7,766 nt of DNA, taken from contig CAZMMX010000088.1 in assembly GCA_964567485.1 (NCBI GenBank), forward strand, positions 1-7,766, written 5' to 3'. The notes beneath the pieces were generated by a model. That model was given only the letters and a program-made list of their open reading frames with translations. It made no database searches and was not told where the DNA came from. The position numbers were made by a program, and so were the translations under genes. Below, in pieces: positions 1-6,621 of this stretch (its first letter is position 1; each line of letters opens with the position of its first letter). This DNA comes from UBA1413 sp964567485 (lineage in GTDB: Bacteria > Bacteroidota > Bacteroidia > Bacteroidales > Prolixibacteraceae).

Positions 1-1026
1 TGCACCCTGGCGGTGATGTTCCGGGGTCGCGACAGCAACGGCGAGATCCAGGGAGGTCCCATGTACTTCATCACCGAAGGTTTGGGGAAGAAGTGGAAAC
101 CCATGGCCCTATTCTTTTCCGTAGCCGGGCTGATCGGGGTTTCCCCCCTTTTCCAGGCCAACCAGCTCACCCAGATCATCCGCGATGTGCTGGTGGTGCC
201 CCACTGGAAGAATCCCCCGGAATATGTCAGCCTCCTCATTGGCATTCTTCTGGCCCTTGCCGCGGGAACGGTCATCTTCGGAGGGGTACGGCGCATCGGC
301 AGTGTCACCGGTAAGGTAGTCCCCGCCATGGTCGTTTTATACTCCGCCACCGTCCTTTTCATTATCGGCGCCAACGTTGAGCAGATCCTCCCCTCCCTCA
401 GGCTGATTTTCGAAGATGCCTTTACGGGAAATGCCGTCATGGGCGGCGCCCTGGGGTCGGTGATGATCACAGGTGTGCGGAGGGCCTCCTTTTCCAACGA
501 GGCCGGACTGGGGACCGCTTCCATGGCGCACGGGGCCGCCAAAACCCACGAACCGGTGCGCGAAGGACTCATCGCCATGCTCGGTCCCATCATCGACACC
601 ATGATCGTATGCACCATGACCGCCCTGGCACTCATCATCACTGGCGTGTGGACCAATTCCGCCGTCGACGGCGTTTCCATGACCACCCTGGCTTTTGAAT
701 CTTCCCTTCCCGGAATTGGCAAATATATCCTGCTCATCTGTGTCCTCTTCTTTGCCCTCTCCACCATGTTCGCCTATCCCTATTACGGGTACAAATGCCT
801 GAGTTTCATCGCCGGCGCAAAATATGGCCATTATTACAACCACCTCTGCATTCTGCTGATCGTCCTGGGCGCCGTATCCCACATTACCGTCGTCATCTCC
901 GCCGTGGACCTGGCCTTCGGACTCATGGCCTTTCCCACCATGATCTCGGCCCTGCTGCTCGCCCCCAAAGTCAAAAAAGCCTCTGCCGACTACTTCCGCC
1001 GGCTAAAAGAGGGAGAGTTCAACTGA
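1..1026 (+). CDS. Alanine/glycine:cation symporter, AGCS family (5' end outside window)
   Basis: An integral inner-membrane carrier that imports alanine or glycine with Na+ (or H+). The frame is open from base 1 and ends at TGA 1024-1026, giving 341 visible residues. Family members usually have about 450, so roughly the first 80-110 residues (the first membrane helices) lie left of the window. Visible AGCS hallmarks are GGPMYFI (residues 18-24 of the visible part) and the strongly conserved stretch SNEAGLGTASMAHGAA starting near residue 165, followed by LGPIIDTMIVCTMTALALI. Several hydrophobic segments of about 20 residues follow one another, and the end is a short charged tail (RRLKEGEFN), as expected for a multi-pass carrier. 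The next gene is 237 bp away with its own promoter-like sequence, so joint transcription with the glycosidase genes is not indicated. The family call is safe; the exact substrate and coupling ion are inferred from the family. Confidence 0.95.
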   Translation, partial: CTLAVMFRGRDSNGEIQGGPMYFITEGLGKKWKPMALFFSVAGLIGVSPLFQANQLTQIIRDVLVVPHWKNPPEYVSLLIGILLALAAGTVIFGGVRRIGSVTGKVVPAMVVLYSATVLFIIGANVEQILPSLRLIFEDAFTGNAVMGGALGSVMITGVRRASFSNEAGLGTASMAHGAAKTHEPVREGLIAMLGPIIDTMIVCTMTALALIITGVWTNSAVDGVSMTTLAFESSLPGIGKYILLICVLFFALSTMFAYPYYGYKCLSFIAGAKYGHYYNHLCILLIVLGAVSHITVVISAVDLAFGLMAFPTMISALLLAPKVKKASADYFRRLKEGEFN

Positions 1027-1205
1027 AACATCCGGCCAACTTCCGCCAGGAAACTACCCCAGCACACTTTGCTTTCCAAAGTCTATGAAAACCCCGCTAG
1101 TGAAACCCCTCGCGGCAGAGCCGACGAAGAATCCGATTCCGTCAAGGACTTCCTTACTGTCTTGTTCGCAGAGCCGGCGGGAAATGCGCTCACCGGAATC
1201 CAATT

Positions 1206-1221
1206 TTCCGGGTACCCGGAA
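1206..1221. promoter_or_regulatory. Perfect 16-bp palindrome with repeated CCGGAA half-sites, candidate operator
   Basis: TTCCGGGTACCCGGAA at 1206-1221 is an exact inverted repeat with no spacer, 42 bp before the GH2 start codon. A further CCGGAA lies at 1193-1198, so the half-site occurs three times within 29 bp (1193, 1206 inverted, 1216), and the two direct copies are 23 bp apart. A palindrome without a loop is better suited to a dimeric DNA-binding protein than to an RNA terminator. It lies just upstream of the TAACTTAG promoter-like element at 1237. No regulator gene is in the window, so the operator role is inferred from symmetry and position only. Confidence 0.4.
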
Positions 1222-1236
1222 TTTCCTCCTTTTTGC

Positions 1237-1244
1237 TAACTTAG
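1237..1244 (+). promoter_or_regulatory. Possible -7 element of a Bacteroidota-type promoter for the GH2 gene
   Basis: TAACTTAG matches the Bacteroidota -7 consensus TAnnTTTG at five of its six defined bases, and lies 20 bp before the GH2 start. I see no clear TTG at the -33 distance; that region is occupied by the 16-bp palindrome. This fits either a weak activator-dependent promoter or chance. An AT-rich stretch (TATAAAATTT) directly precedes the start codon and there is no Shine-Dalgarno sequence. Confidence 0.25.
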
Positions 1245-1263
1245 CCCTGATATAAAATTTCCG

Positions 1264-4036
1264 ATGAGACTGATCAGACCACTCCTGTTGATTCTGTTTG
1301 CCGGAATCGCAGGGTTCCCTGCCCTGTCCGGAACCCCCGGCAAAGAGCTCCTTTACCTCTCCGGTACCGGCTATGGCCTCACCAAAACCTGGGAGTTTTT
1401 CTGCACTGCGGGGCGCAACAGCAACCACTGGTCCACCATTGAAGTGCCCTCCCACTGGGAACAGCAGGGGTTCGGGGAGTATGACTATGGCCGCGACTAC
1501 CGCACCTATGGGAAAAAATTCAGGTTCGCTGATGAAAAAGGACTCTACAAATATCAATTCACAGTGCCCCCTTCATGGAAAGGGAAGAAAGTGTCCCTCG
1601 TCTTTGAAGGTTCCATGACCGACACCGAAGTGAAGATCAACGGACAGTCTGCCGGGGAGATCCACCAGGGCGCCTTTTACCGGTTTCAATATGATATCAC
1701 CGACAAGTTGGTTTTCGGCGGGGAAAACCTGCTGGAAGCCACCGTCAGCAAAATGTCGGCCGACCGATCGGTCAACAATGCCGAACGATATGCCGACTAC
1801 TGGGTCTTCGGAGGCATATTCCGTCCGGTTTACCTGGAAGCCCTCCCCGCGGAACATGTTCAAAGAGTGGCCATNNNNNNNNNNNNNNNNNNNNNNNNNN
1901 NNNNNNNNNNNNNNNNNNNNNNNNNNNNNNNNNNNNNNNNNNNNNNNNNNNNNNNNNNNNNNNNNNNNNNNNNNAAAGACACTCTTCACCACCAGCGAAA
2001 AGTTCGGATTTCGCACCATTGAAATCAGGGAAGGGGATGGCATCTACCTCAACGGCTTCAAAATCAAGATGAAGGGAATCAACCGCCACGCCTTCTGGCC
2101 CGAGAGCGGCCGTTGCCTGAACGACCGCATCAACCTGGAGGATGTCCTCCTGATGAAATCGATGAACATGAATGCCGTGCGGTGCGCCCACTACCCTCCC
2201 GACCCCTCCTTCCTCCACTATTGCGATTCCCTGGGACTTTACGTTCTCGATGAACTCGCCGGATGGCAGAATGCCTATTCCACCGCTGCCGGGGAGAAGC
2301 TGGTCAGGGAGATGGTGCTGCGCGATCTGAATCACCCCTCGGTAATTTTCTGGAGCAACGGCAACGAGGGAGGCACCAACAAGGAGCTCGACGATGATTT
2401 CGGCCAGTGGGACAAGTCAGGCCGGCCGGTGATCCACGCCCACCACCGCCCGGGGAACGATCACAACGGCATCGACTGCAACCATTACGAGAGTTATTAC
2501 AGCGCACAGAAGATCTTTCAGGAAGGTAAAATCTACATGCCCACCGAATTTCTCCATGCCCAGGACGACGGGGGCGGGGGGGCCGGACTGGCCGATTTCT
2601 GGGAGCTTTTTTGGAACACCCCGAATTCGGGGGGTGGTTTCCTCTGGGCTTTGGTCGACGAGGGGATTGTCCGCACCGACCTGGGCGGCTTTATTGATGC
2701 CAACCGGGTGAACGGTCCCGACGGTGTGGTCGGCCCCCATCGTGAAAAGGAGGGCAGCTATTATGCCATCAGGGAGATCTTTTGTCCTGTGAAGGTGACC
2801 CTTCCGGAGTTACCCGGAACCTTCAACGGCTCCATTCCCGTGGAAAACCGCTATCACTTTACAAATCTCGGTGAATGCCGCTTCGAATGGGAGCTCATTG
2901 ATTTCAGCACGGCCACCGACCGGCAGCCCTTTCATACCGTGGCCGCCAGCGGTTCCGTCGAAAGCCCCGCCATTCCGCCCCTGGGAAAGGGATGCCTGAC
3001 CATCACCCTCCCTGCCGGCTATGAAAAACACGACGCCCTTTACCTGAGGGTGTTCGATCCTGCGGGCCATGAGATTTACTGTTACAGCCGCAAAATCAAC
3101 GGCAACAAAAAGACGGTAGGGCAGCTGGTTTACACCTCCCTGAGCGCACAGCAGCAGCAATTGCGGCAGCGGCTCCGCGCCCAGGGGGTGGAAGAGGACA
3201 ACATCCTGCCCATTGAGCGGCAGGCGGCCGACCCGTCTCGGGAAAAGGGAGCTCCCGAAATCCTGGAAAGCGACACCCTGATTACCCTGAAATCCTCGGG
3301 CATTGCGGTCACCTTCAGCAAAACCGACGGCACCATCCGGTGGATCAGCAATGATCTGGGGCTTCCCATTCCCTTCGGCCAGGGTCCCGTTCTGGCAGGC
3401 GGGGAAGCCCGCCTCACGGGGATCATGCAGGCCGTCACCCCGGAATTCGCCGCACTGGCTATGACCTATTCCGGAGAGCTTAAAAGCGTCACCTGGAAAA
3501 TGCACCCCGGCGGATGGCTCGAAATGAGCTACGAATACTTTCTGGGAAAGCCCCATCCCTTTGCGGGTGTCAGCTTCACCTTCCCGGAATCGGATATCAT
3601 CGGGGTGAAATGGCTGGGAAACGGCCCCGCCCACGTCTGGAAGAACCGTATGGCCGGAGGAGTGCTCGATGTGTGGCAGCGCTTTTACAACAACCACCTT
3701 CCGGGCGACAACCACTGGGGATGGCCCCAGTTTAAGGGGTATTACGACAATGTCTCATGGATGGAATTCAACACCGTCGACGGGAGATTCACGGTCGTGG
3801 CGGCCGAAGAAGACCTCTTTGTCAGACTCTTCGACTTTTACGGGATCTCGGGGCCCCGCAACTATCCGGCCCCGCCTCCCGGCAACATCTCCTTTCTCGA
3901 TGCCATTCCCCCTGTAGGCACCAAGCTGGCCATGGGTATCAGCAATGACACCTGGAACCTGGGCCCCGCTGGCGAAATGAATGCCATGAAGGAATCTGTC
4001 AGGCGCACCCTTTTTTTCTACTTCGGAATTTTCTAA
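1264..4036 (+). CDS. GH2 beta-galactosidase-like exported glycosidase, interrupted by assembly gap
   Basis: A retaining exo-glycosidase related to LacZ, probably a beta-galactosidase, exported to periplasm or outer membrane. The N-terminal part (1264-1874, 203 residues) starts with a Sec signal peptide (MRLIRPLLLILFAGIAG). The GH2 jelly-roll sugar-binding domain follows, ending at DYWVFGGIFRPVYLE. After the gap the frame resumes at GFRTIEI and enters the TIM barrel: GINRHAFWPESGR, AHYPPDPSF, LGLYVLDEL. The acid/base Glu lies in WSNGNEGG (codon 2366-2368) and the nucleophile Glu in PTEFLHA (2546-2548), aligning with LacZ CEYAHA. GGGFLWALVDEGI follows. The C-terminal third (WLGNGPAHVWKNR region) resembles the LacZ small-chain beta-sandwich. 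About 890 residues are visible. LacZ-type proteins carry an immunoglobulin-like domain where the gap lies, so 80-100 residues are probably missing. The apparent frame change comes from the placeholder gap, not a mutation. Substrate is not proven. Confidence 0.92.
1875..1974. other. Assembly gap of 100 N inside the GH2 gene
   Basis: This run of exactly 100 N is a conventional placeholder of unknown true length. The frame before it (codons at position 1 modulo 3) and after it (2 modulo 3) agree only if the missing stretch is a multiple of three. Comparison with the LacZ domain order, in which one immunoglobulin-like domain of about 100 residues sits between the sugar-binding domain and the barrel, suggests about 240-300 bp are really missing. 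Confidence 0.97.
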
Positions 4037-4041
4037 CTTTG
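4034..4041 (+). promoter_or_regulatory. Possible -7 promoter element for the propeller glycosidase gene
   Basis: TAACTTTG is an exact match to the Bacteroidota -7 consensus TAnnTTTG. It overlaps the GH2 stop codon (TAA 4034-4036) and lies 65 bp upstream of the next start. At the expected -33 distance there is only a run of seven T (4011-4017), not a TTG. If active, it would let the propeller glycosidase be expressed separately from GH2. The 70-bp spacer shows no terminator, so read-through from GH2 is also possible. Confidence 0.3.
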
Positions 4042-4106
4042 ATCATTAACAAGTATTTACCAATACTGGAAACAGAAGTTCATCGTCTGATTAAAGAGTT
4101 AGGGAC

Positions 4107-5065
4107 ATGTGGTCAAGGCGCTCTTTTTTAGGAAATATGCTTCTTGCGGGGACAGGGGCATTGGTACCCCTTGTGGGTTGGCCTGCGGAAGGTTCCGGGG
4201 AAAAGAATTACCGCCGGTCGGATGTGTCCTCTTTCGCCCGTCGGCTGAAGCCCCTGAACAGGATCCTTGAACTGGAAGGGTATTACGTTTGGGGGACCTC
4301 ACCCGTTTATGGTCCCGACGGGCGGCTCCATGTCTACTTTTCGCGCTGGGAGGCCCGCAAGGGGATGGGTGGCTGGATCAACGGCTCGGAGATCGCCCAT
4401 GCCGTGGCCGACCNNNNNNNNNNNNNNNNNNNNNNNNNNNNNNNNNNNNNNNNNNNNNNNNNNNNNNNNNNNNNNNNNNNNNNNNNNNNNNNNNNNNNNN
4501 NNNNNNNNNNNNNTGGGACGACCACTGCACCTCCAATCCGGCATACCTCCGTCACCCCGACGGCCGCTCCTGGCTCTACTACAAGTCGTGGAACAGTTAC
4601 GAGTACGACCACAATACCGATCCCGCCATCCGCGGAAACCGCAAATACGGGGTAGCCATGGCCGGTCATCCGGCGGGACCCTATGAGAAATATCCGGGCA
4701 ACCCCATCATAGACTACTCCGGCTTAGGCCACAACCGGCAACTCGAGGATGGCTGTCTCTTCCGCGAGAATGGCCGCATTTATATGCTGGCGCGCGATAT
4801 GGGGCGCTTCGGCCATGAAGAGGGGATCATCCTGGAGTCAGAGGACGGCCTCCGCTGGTCGGATCCGAAAATCGCCTGGTTCGGCGTCAGCCATTATGTG
4901 AAGGCCCCCCCCGGACCTCCCAATCTGAAAAAGTACGGCCGCTTCGAACGCCCCCAACTGCTCATCCGCGACGGCCAACCCACCCACCTCTTCCTGGCCT
5001 CCCAGGGCGGGGAATATATGACCTCCTCGGCTTTCGTCTTCGAAATTTCTTCTTACCACAAGTAA
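4107..5065 (+). CDS. Tat-exported five-bladed beta-propeller glycosidase, GH43-like, interrupted by assembly gap
   Basis: Probably an exported glycoside hydrolase of the five-bladed beta-propeller group (GH43, GH32, GH62, GH117 and relatives). The N-terminus WSRRSFLGNMLLAGTGALV is a twin-arginine signal (RR at residues 4-5), so export in the folded state is predicted. Propeller-like strands follow: YYVWGTSPVYGPDGRLHVYFSRW and, after the gap, NPAYLRHPDGRSWLYYKSW, YGVAMAGHPAGPYEK, LEDGCLFRENGRIYMLARD, GIILESEDGLRWSDPKIAWFG and GRFERPQLLIRDGQPTHLFLAS. Repeated 'DG.l..S.DG..W' patterns and RPQLL are typical of this fold. Visible length is 285 residues; with about 20-30 in the gap it reaches the usual 300-330. 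The frame before the gap (0 modulo 3) and after it (2 modulo 3) differ only because of the placeholder. The catalytic acids cannot be assigned with certainty, and neither can the exact GH family or sugar. It lies 70 bp behind GH2 and ends in a double stop (TAATAA). Confidence 0.8.
4414..4513. other. Assembly gap of 100 N inside the propeller glycosidase gene
   Basis: A second run of exactly 100 N. For the reading frames on both sides to join, the true missing length must be 2 modulo 3, so 100 cannot be right if the gene is intact. From the spacing of propeller blades I expect only about 20-30 missing residues (60-95 bp), so the placeholder is probably longer than the real gap. Confidence 0.97.
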
Positions 5066-5131
5066 TAAACCTCTGCTTTCTTATACCTATTATTCAGATC
5101 CCCGGCCTGATCATTTCTGGAAAGATTTGCG

Positions 5132-5138
5132 TAAATTG
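5132..5138 (+). promoter_or_regulatory. Possible -7 promoter element for the CE12-like esterase gene
   Basis: TAAATTG lies 62 bp before the esterase start, inside a 10-mer, GCGTAAATTG, that also occurs on the minus strand in the promoter of the lipoprotein gene. It matches TAnnTTTG except for the shortened TTG end. No good -33 TTG is seen about 20 nt upstream, so it is weaker than the lipoprotein promoter. Confidence 0.3.
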
Positions 5139-5156
5139 AAGTGCGGCAGCATGGGG

Positions 5157-5179
5157 ATTACCCCGAGGGGTATGGTAAT
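5157..5179 (+). promoter_or_regulatory. Inverted repeats in the leader of the CE12-like gene
   Basis: TACCCC-GA-GGGGTA (5159-5172) is a perfect 6+6 bp inverted repeat with a 2-bp centre. It is overlapped by a wider ATTACC (5157-5162) and GGTAAT (5174-5179) pair. The structure lies between the putative -7 element and the start codon. A 2-nt loop is too tight for a good RNA hairpin, so a protein-binding site, or an RNA structure using the outer arms, is more plausible. Function is unknown. Confidence 0.3.
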
Positions 5180-5200
5180 TCAATCTGAATACTGAAAACT

Positions 5201-6001
5201 ATGAATCGAACCGTTTTTCTCCTGTTGATGCTGGTGCTGGCGACAGAAGCGCTCTATGCCGGTGATGGCAAAGTCACCCTGTTTATTATCGGGGATTCCA
5301 CGGTAAAAAACGGCCGGGGCGACGGTACCGGCGGACTCCGCGGATGGGGAGAGAAGATTTATCTCTTTCTGGACACCACCCAAATTGCCGTCAGAAACCA
5401 TGCGCTGGGGGGGACGAGCAGCCGCACCTTCATCACCCGGGGATTGTGGGACCAGGTGCTGAAGCGGTTGCAACCCGGCGATGTGTTGCTGTTGCAGTTC
5501 GGGCATAACGACGGTGGAGCCATCAACGACACCCTGCGGGCGAGGGGAACCATCAGAGGCATTGGCGAGGAAACCGTGGAAATAGACAACCTGCTCACCC
5601 AAAAGCACGAAATCGTCCATTCTTATGGCTGGTACCTTCGCAGGATGATCAGGGAGGCCAAAGCCAAAGGGGCCATTCCCGTGGTGATCACCCCCATCCC
5701 CCGCAACGACTGGGAGGATGGAAAAGTGAAACGTACCCCGGCGAGCTATCCGCAGTGGGCCATGGAAGTCGCCCGTGAAGAAAAGGTCAGGGGCATCGAC
5801 CTTAACCGGCTGATGTCGGAAAAGCTGGACTCCTTCGGGGAAGAGCAGGTGACGGGCCGGTTCTTTCTCAGTACTGACCATACGCATACCACCGAGGAGG
5901 GAGCGGTCATGAGTGCCTCCCTGCTTGCCAGGGCGCTCAAGCAGTCCAAAAAATGCAGGCTTTCAAAATGGATGCTCCCTATCCGGAAACTCCCCTACTG
6001 A
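5201..6001 (+). CDS. Secreted SGNH/GDSL esterase, CE12 rhamnogalacturonan acetylesterase-like
   Basis: A serine esterase expected to remove O-acetyl groups from pectic rhamnogalacturonan. The 266-residue protein starts with a Sec signal peptide (MNRTVFLLLMLVLATEALYA, likely cleaved after residue 20). SGNH blocks are complete: GDSTV with nucleophile Ser33, NHALGGTSSRTF (residues 66-77) with the oxyanion glycine, QFGHND with Asn103, and DHTHTT with catalytic Asp226 and His229 (Asp-x-x-His). This arrangement, with DHTHT near the C-terminus, is that of carbohydrate esterase family 12. Length is normal for a single-domain CE12 enzyme. The start codon has no Shine-Dalgarno but is preceded by an A-rich stretch, as usual in Bacteroidota. 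It lies 135 bp behind the propeller glycosidase with its own promoter-like element, and its position supports a pectin-degradation role. The esterase fold is certain from the motifs; the rhamnogalacturonan substrate is inferred from the family. Confidence 0.9.
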   Translation: MNRTVFLLLMLVLATEALYAGDGKVTLFIIGDSTVKNGRGDGTGGLRGWGEKIYLFLDTTQIAVRNHALGGTSSRTFITRGLWDQVLKRLQPGDVLLLQFGHNDGGAINDTLRARGTIRGIGEETVEIDNLLTQKHEIVHSYGWYLRRMIREAKAKGAIPVVITPIPRNDWEDGKVKRTPASYPQWAMEVAREEKVRGIDLNRLMSEKLDSFGEEQVTGRFFLSTDHTHTTEEGAVMSASLLARALKQSKKCRLSKWMLPIRKLPY

Positions 6002-6044
6002 AAAGAAATCTCCATTCAGCGACTTTCAGACCTTCGCAATTGAT

Positions 6045-6070
6045 GGCCTGAGTTGGAAAACTTCCAGGCC
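6045..6070 (+). terminator. Stem-loop after the CE12-like gene, weak terminator candidate
   Basis: GGCCTG (6045-6050) pairs with CAGGCC (6065-6070). Inside it AGTT pairs with AACT around a GGAA (GNRA-type) tetraloop, with a 2-nt bulge on the 3' side. It lies 44 bp after the esterase stop codon. The following bases (TTCATTAACC) are not a real T-tract, so intrinsic termination is uncertain; it may instead protect the 3' end of the mRNA. Confidence 0.35.
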
Positions 6071-6158
6071 TTCATTAACCATAATCACAACCTGCAATTT
6101 TCCTACTTACAGATATCCCATTTTCCTGACCCGGACAAACAGGGCCGGCTAAGGCAAT

Positions 6159-6273
6159 CCCGCAGGAAATGTCAATTGGTAACCCAGCGGGAAGCGTTAA
6201 TTGGTAAACCCGCAGGATGCGTTAACTGGTAACCCGCGGTAAGCGTTAATAGGTAAACCAGCGGGAAGGGTCA
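6159..6273. repeat. Tandem array of about 4.5 units of 25 bp, two alternating unit types
   Basis: Contiguous units occupy 6159-6183, 6184-6208, 6209-6233, 6234-6257 (24 bp) and a partial one from 6258. Units 1 and 3 start CCCGCAGGA and end TGGTAAC. Units 2 and 4 share GCGTTAAT followed by GGTAAA, and units 2 and 5 share CCAGCGGGAAG. The array is therefore a 50-bp dimer repeated about 2.3 times. Divergence between units suggests it is not recent. The fifth unit runs into the stop codon of the minus-strand gene (6271-6273). There are no unique spacers, so it is not a CRISPR array. It could be a minisatellite, a protein-binding iteron or a copy of a dispersed intergenic repeat; the window does not decide. 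Confidence 0.85.
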
Positions 6274-6609
6274 GACCAGCGTGATGATCCGGCCTACCAC
6301 TCCCAGGAAGCCGTTGACCACCCGGAGGATCTCTTCCGTTTTCTGAAGATCGGCCAGAACACCTTCTACCTGGGTAGCGCCGGCGGTCAGTTCTGGTTCC
6401 AGGGCCGCCAACTGATCCCTGATGGCCGCCAGTTCGGCATTCCTTATCTTCAGAAGTGCCAGTTGCACCTGTTGTTGCAGAAGGGCGCTTTCCGTGCGCT
6501 TATCGGCAGGTAGCAGGTCGAGGCCCAGCAGGTACGCCGGCTTGCCCATGGCGTTTCTGATTTTTCCCAACTGACGGGCCGTCAGATCTTTTAATTCATG
6601 AGGTGCCAT
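6271..6609 (-). CDS. Small coiled-coil protein of unknown function, partner of the upstream lipoprotein
   Basis: I do not recognise this 112-residue protein. It starts at ATG 6609 (MAPHELKDLT) without a signal peptide or long membrane helix, so it is probably cytoplasmic or membrane-associated. Residues about 40-95 are rich in Leu, Ala, Gln and Glu in heptad-like spacing (LLQQQVQLALLKIRNAELAA, then a second helix around GVLADLQKTEEILR), predicting a helical hairpin or coiled coil. The last about 15 residues (VNGFLGVVGRIITLV) are hydrophobic and could form an amphipathic membrane-binding or oligomerising helix. It begins 12 bp after the stop of the lipoprotein gene on the same strand, so the two are almost certainly one operon. 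Its stop codon lies inside the last unit of the tandem repeat. Codon use and length look like a real gene; no enzymatic motif is visible. Confidence 0.75.
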   Translation of the reverse strand: MAPHELKDLTARQLGKIRNAMGKPAYLLGLDLLPADKRTESALLQQQVQLALLKIRNAELAAIRDQLAALEPELTAGATQVEGVLADLQKTEEILRVVNGFLGVVGRIITLV

Positions 6610-6621
6610 AGTGGTTGTGAA

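Noticed and set aside
1066..1082. ACTTTG/CAAAGT hairpin after the symporter as a terminator
   Set aside because: Only a 6-bp A/T-rich stem with no following T-tract.
1085..1255. A 56-codon ORF in the spacer before GH2 (starts MKTPLVKPLAAEP)
   Set aside because: It contains the palindrome and promoter-like element, has no hydrophobic or domain pattern and an atypical Arg/Ser-rich composition; most likely chance.
1691..2022. Apparent frameshift in the GH2 gene around the N run
   Set aside because: The frame change coincides exactly with the 100-N placeholder and domain order continues across it, so no mutation need be assumed.
2570..2582. G-rich run (GGGGGCGGGGGGG) in GH2 as a phase-variation tract
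   Set aside because: It encodes a Gly-rich loop in frame, is interrupted by C, and the frame stays open on both sides.
2810..3715. A 301-aa antisense ORF inside the GH2 gene
   Set aside because: It is the reverse-complement shadow of a well-supported GH2 coding frame in GC-rich DNA, with no recognisable motif. The same holds for the antisense ORF at 337-882.
6159..6273. Short repeats that might be read as a CRISPR array
   Set aside because: The 25-bp units are contiguous with no unique spacers, are divergent, and there are no cas genes.
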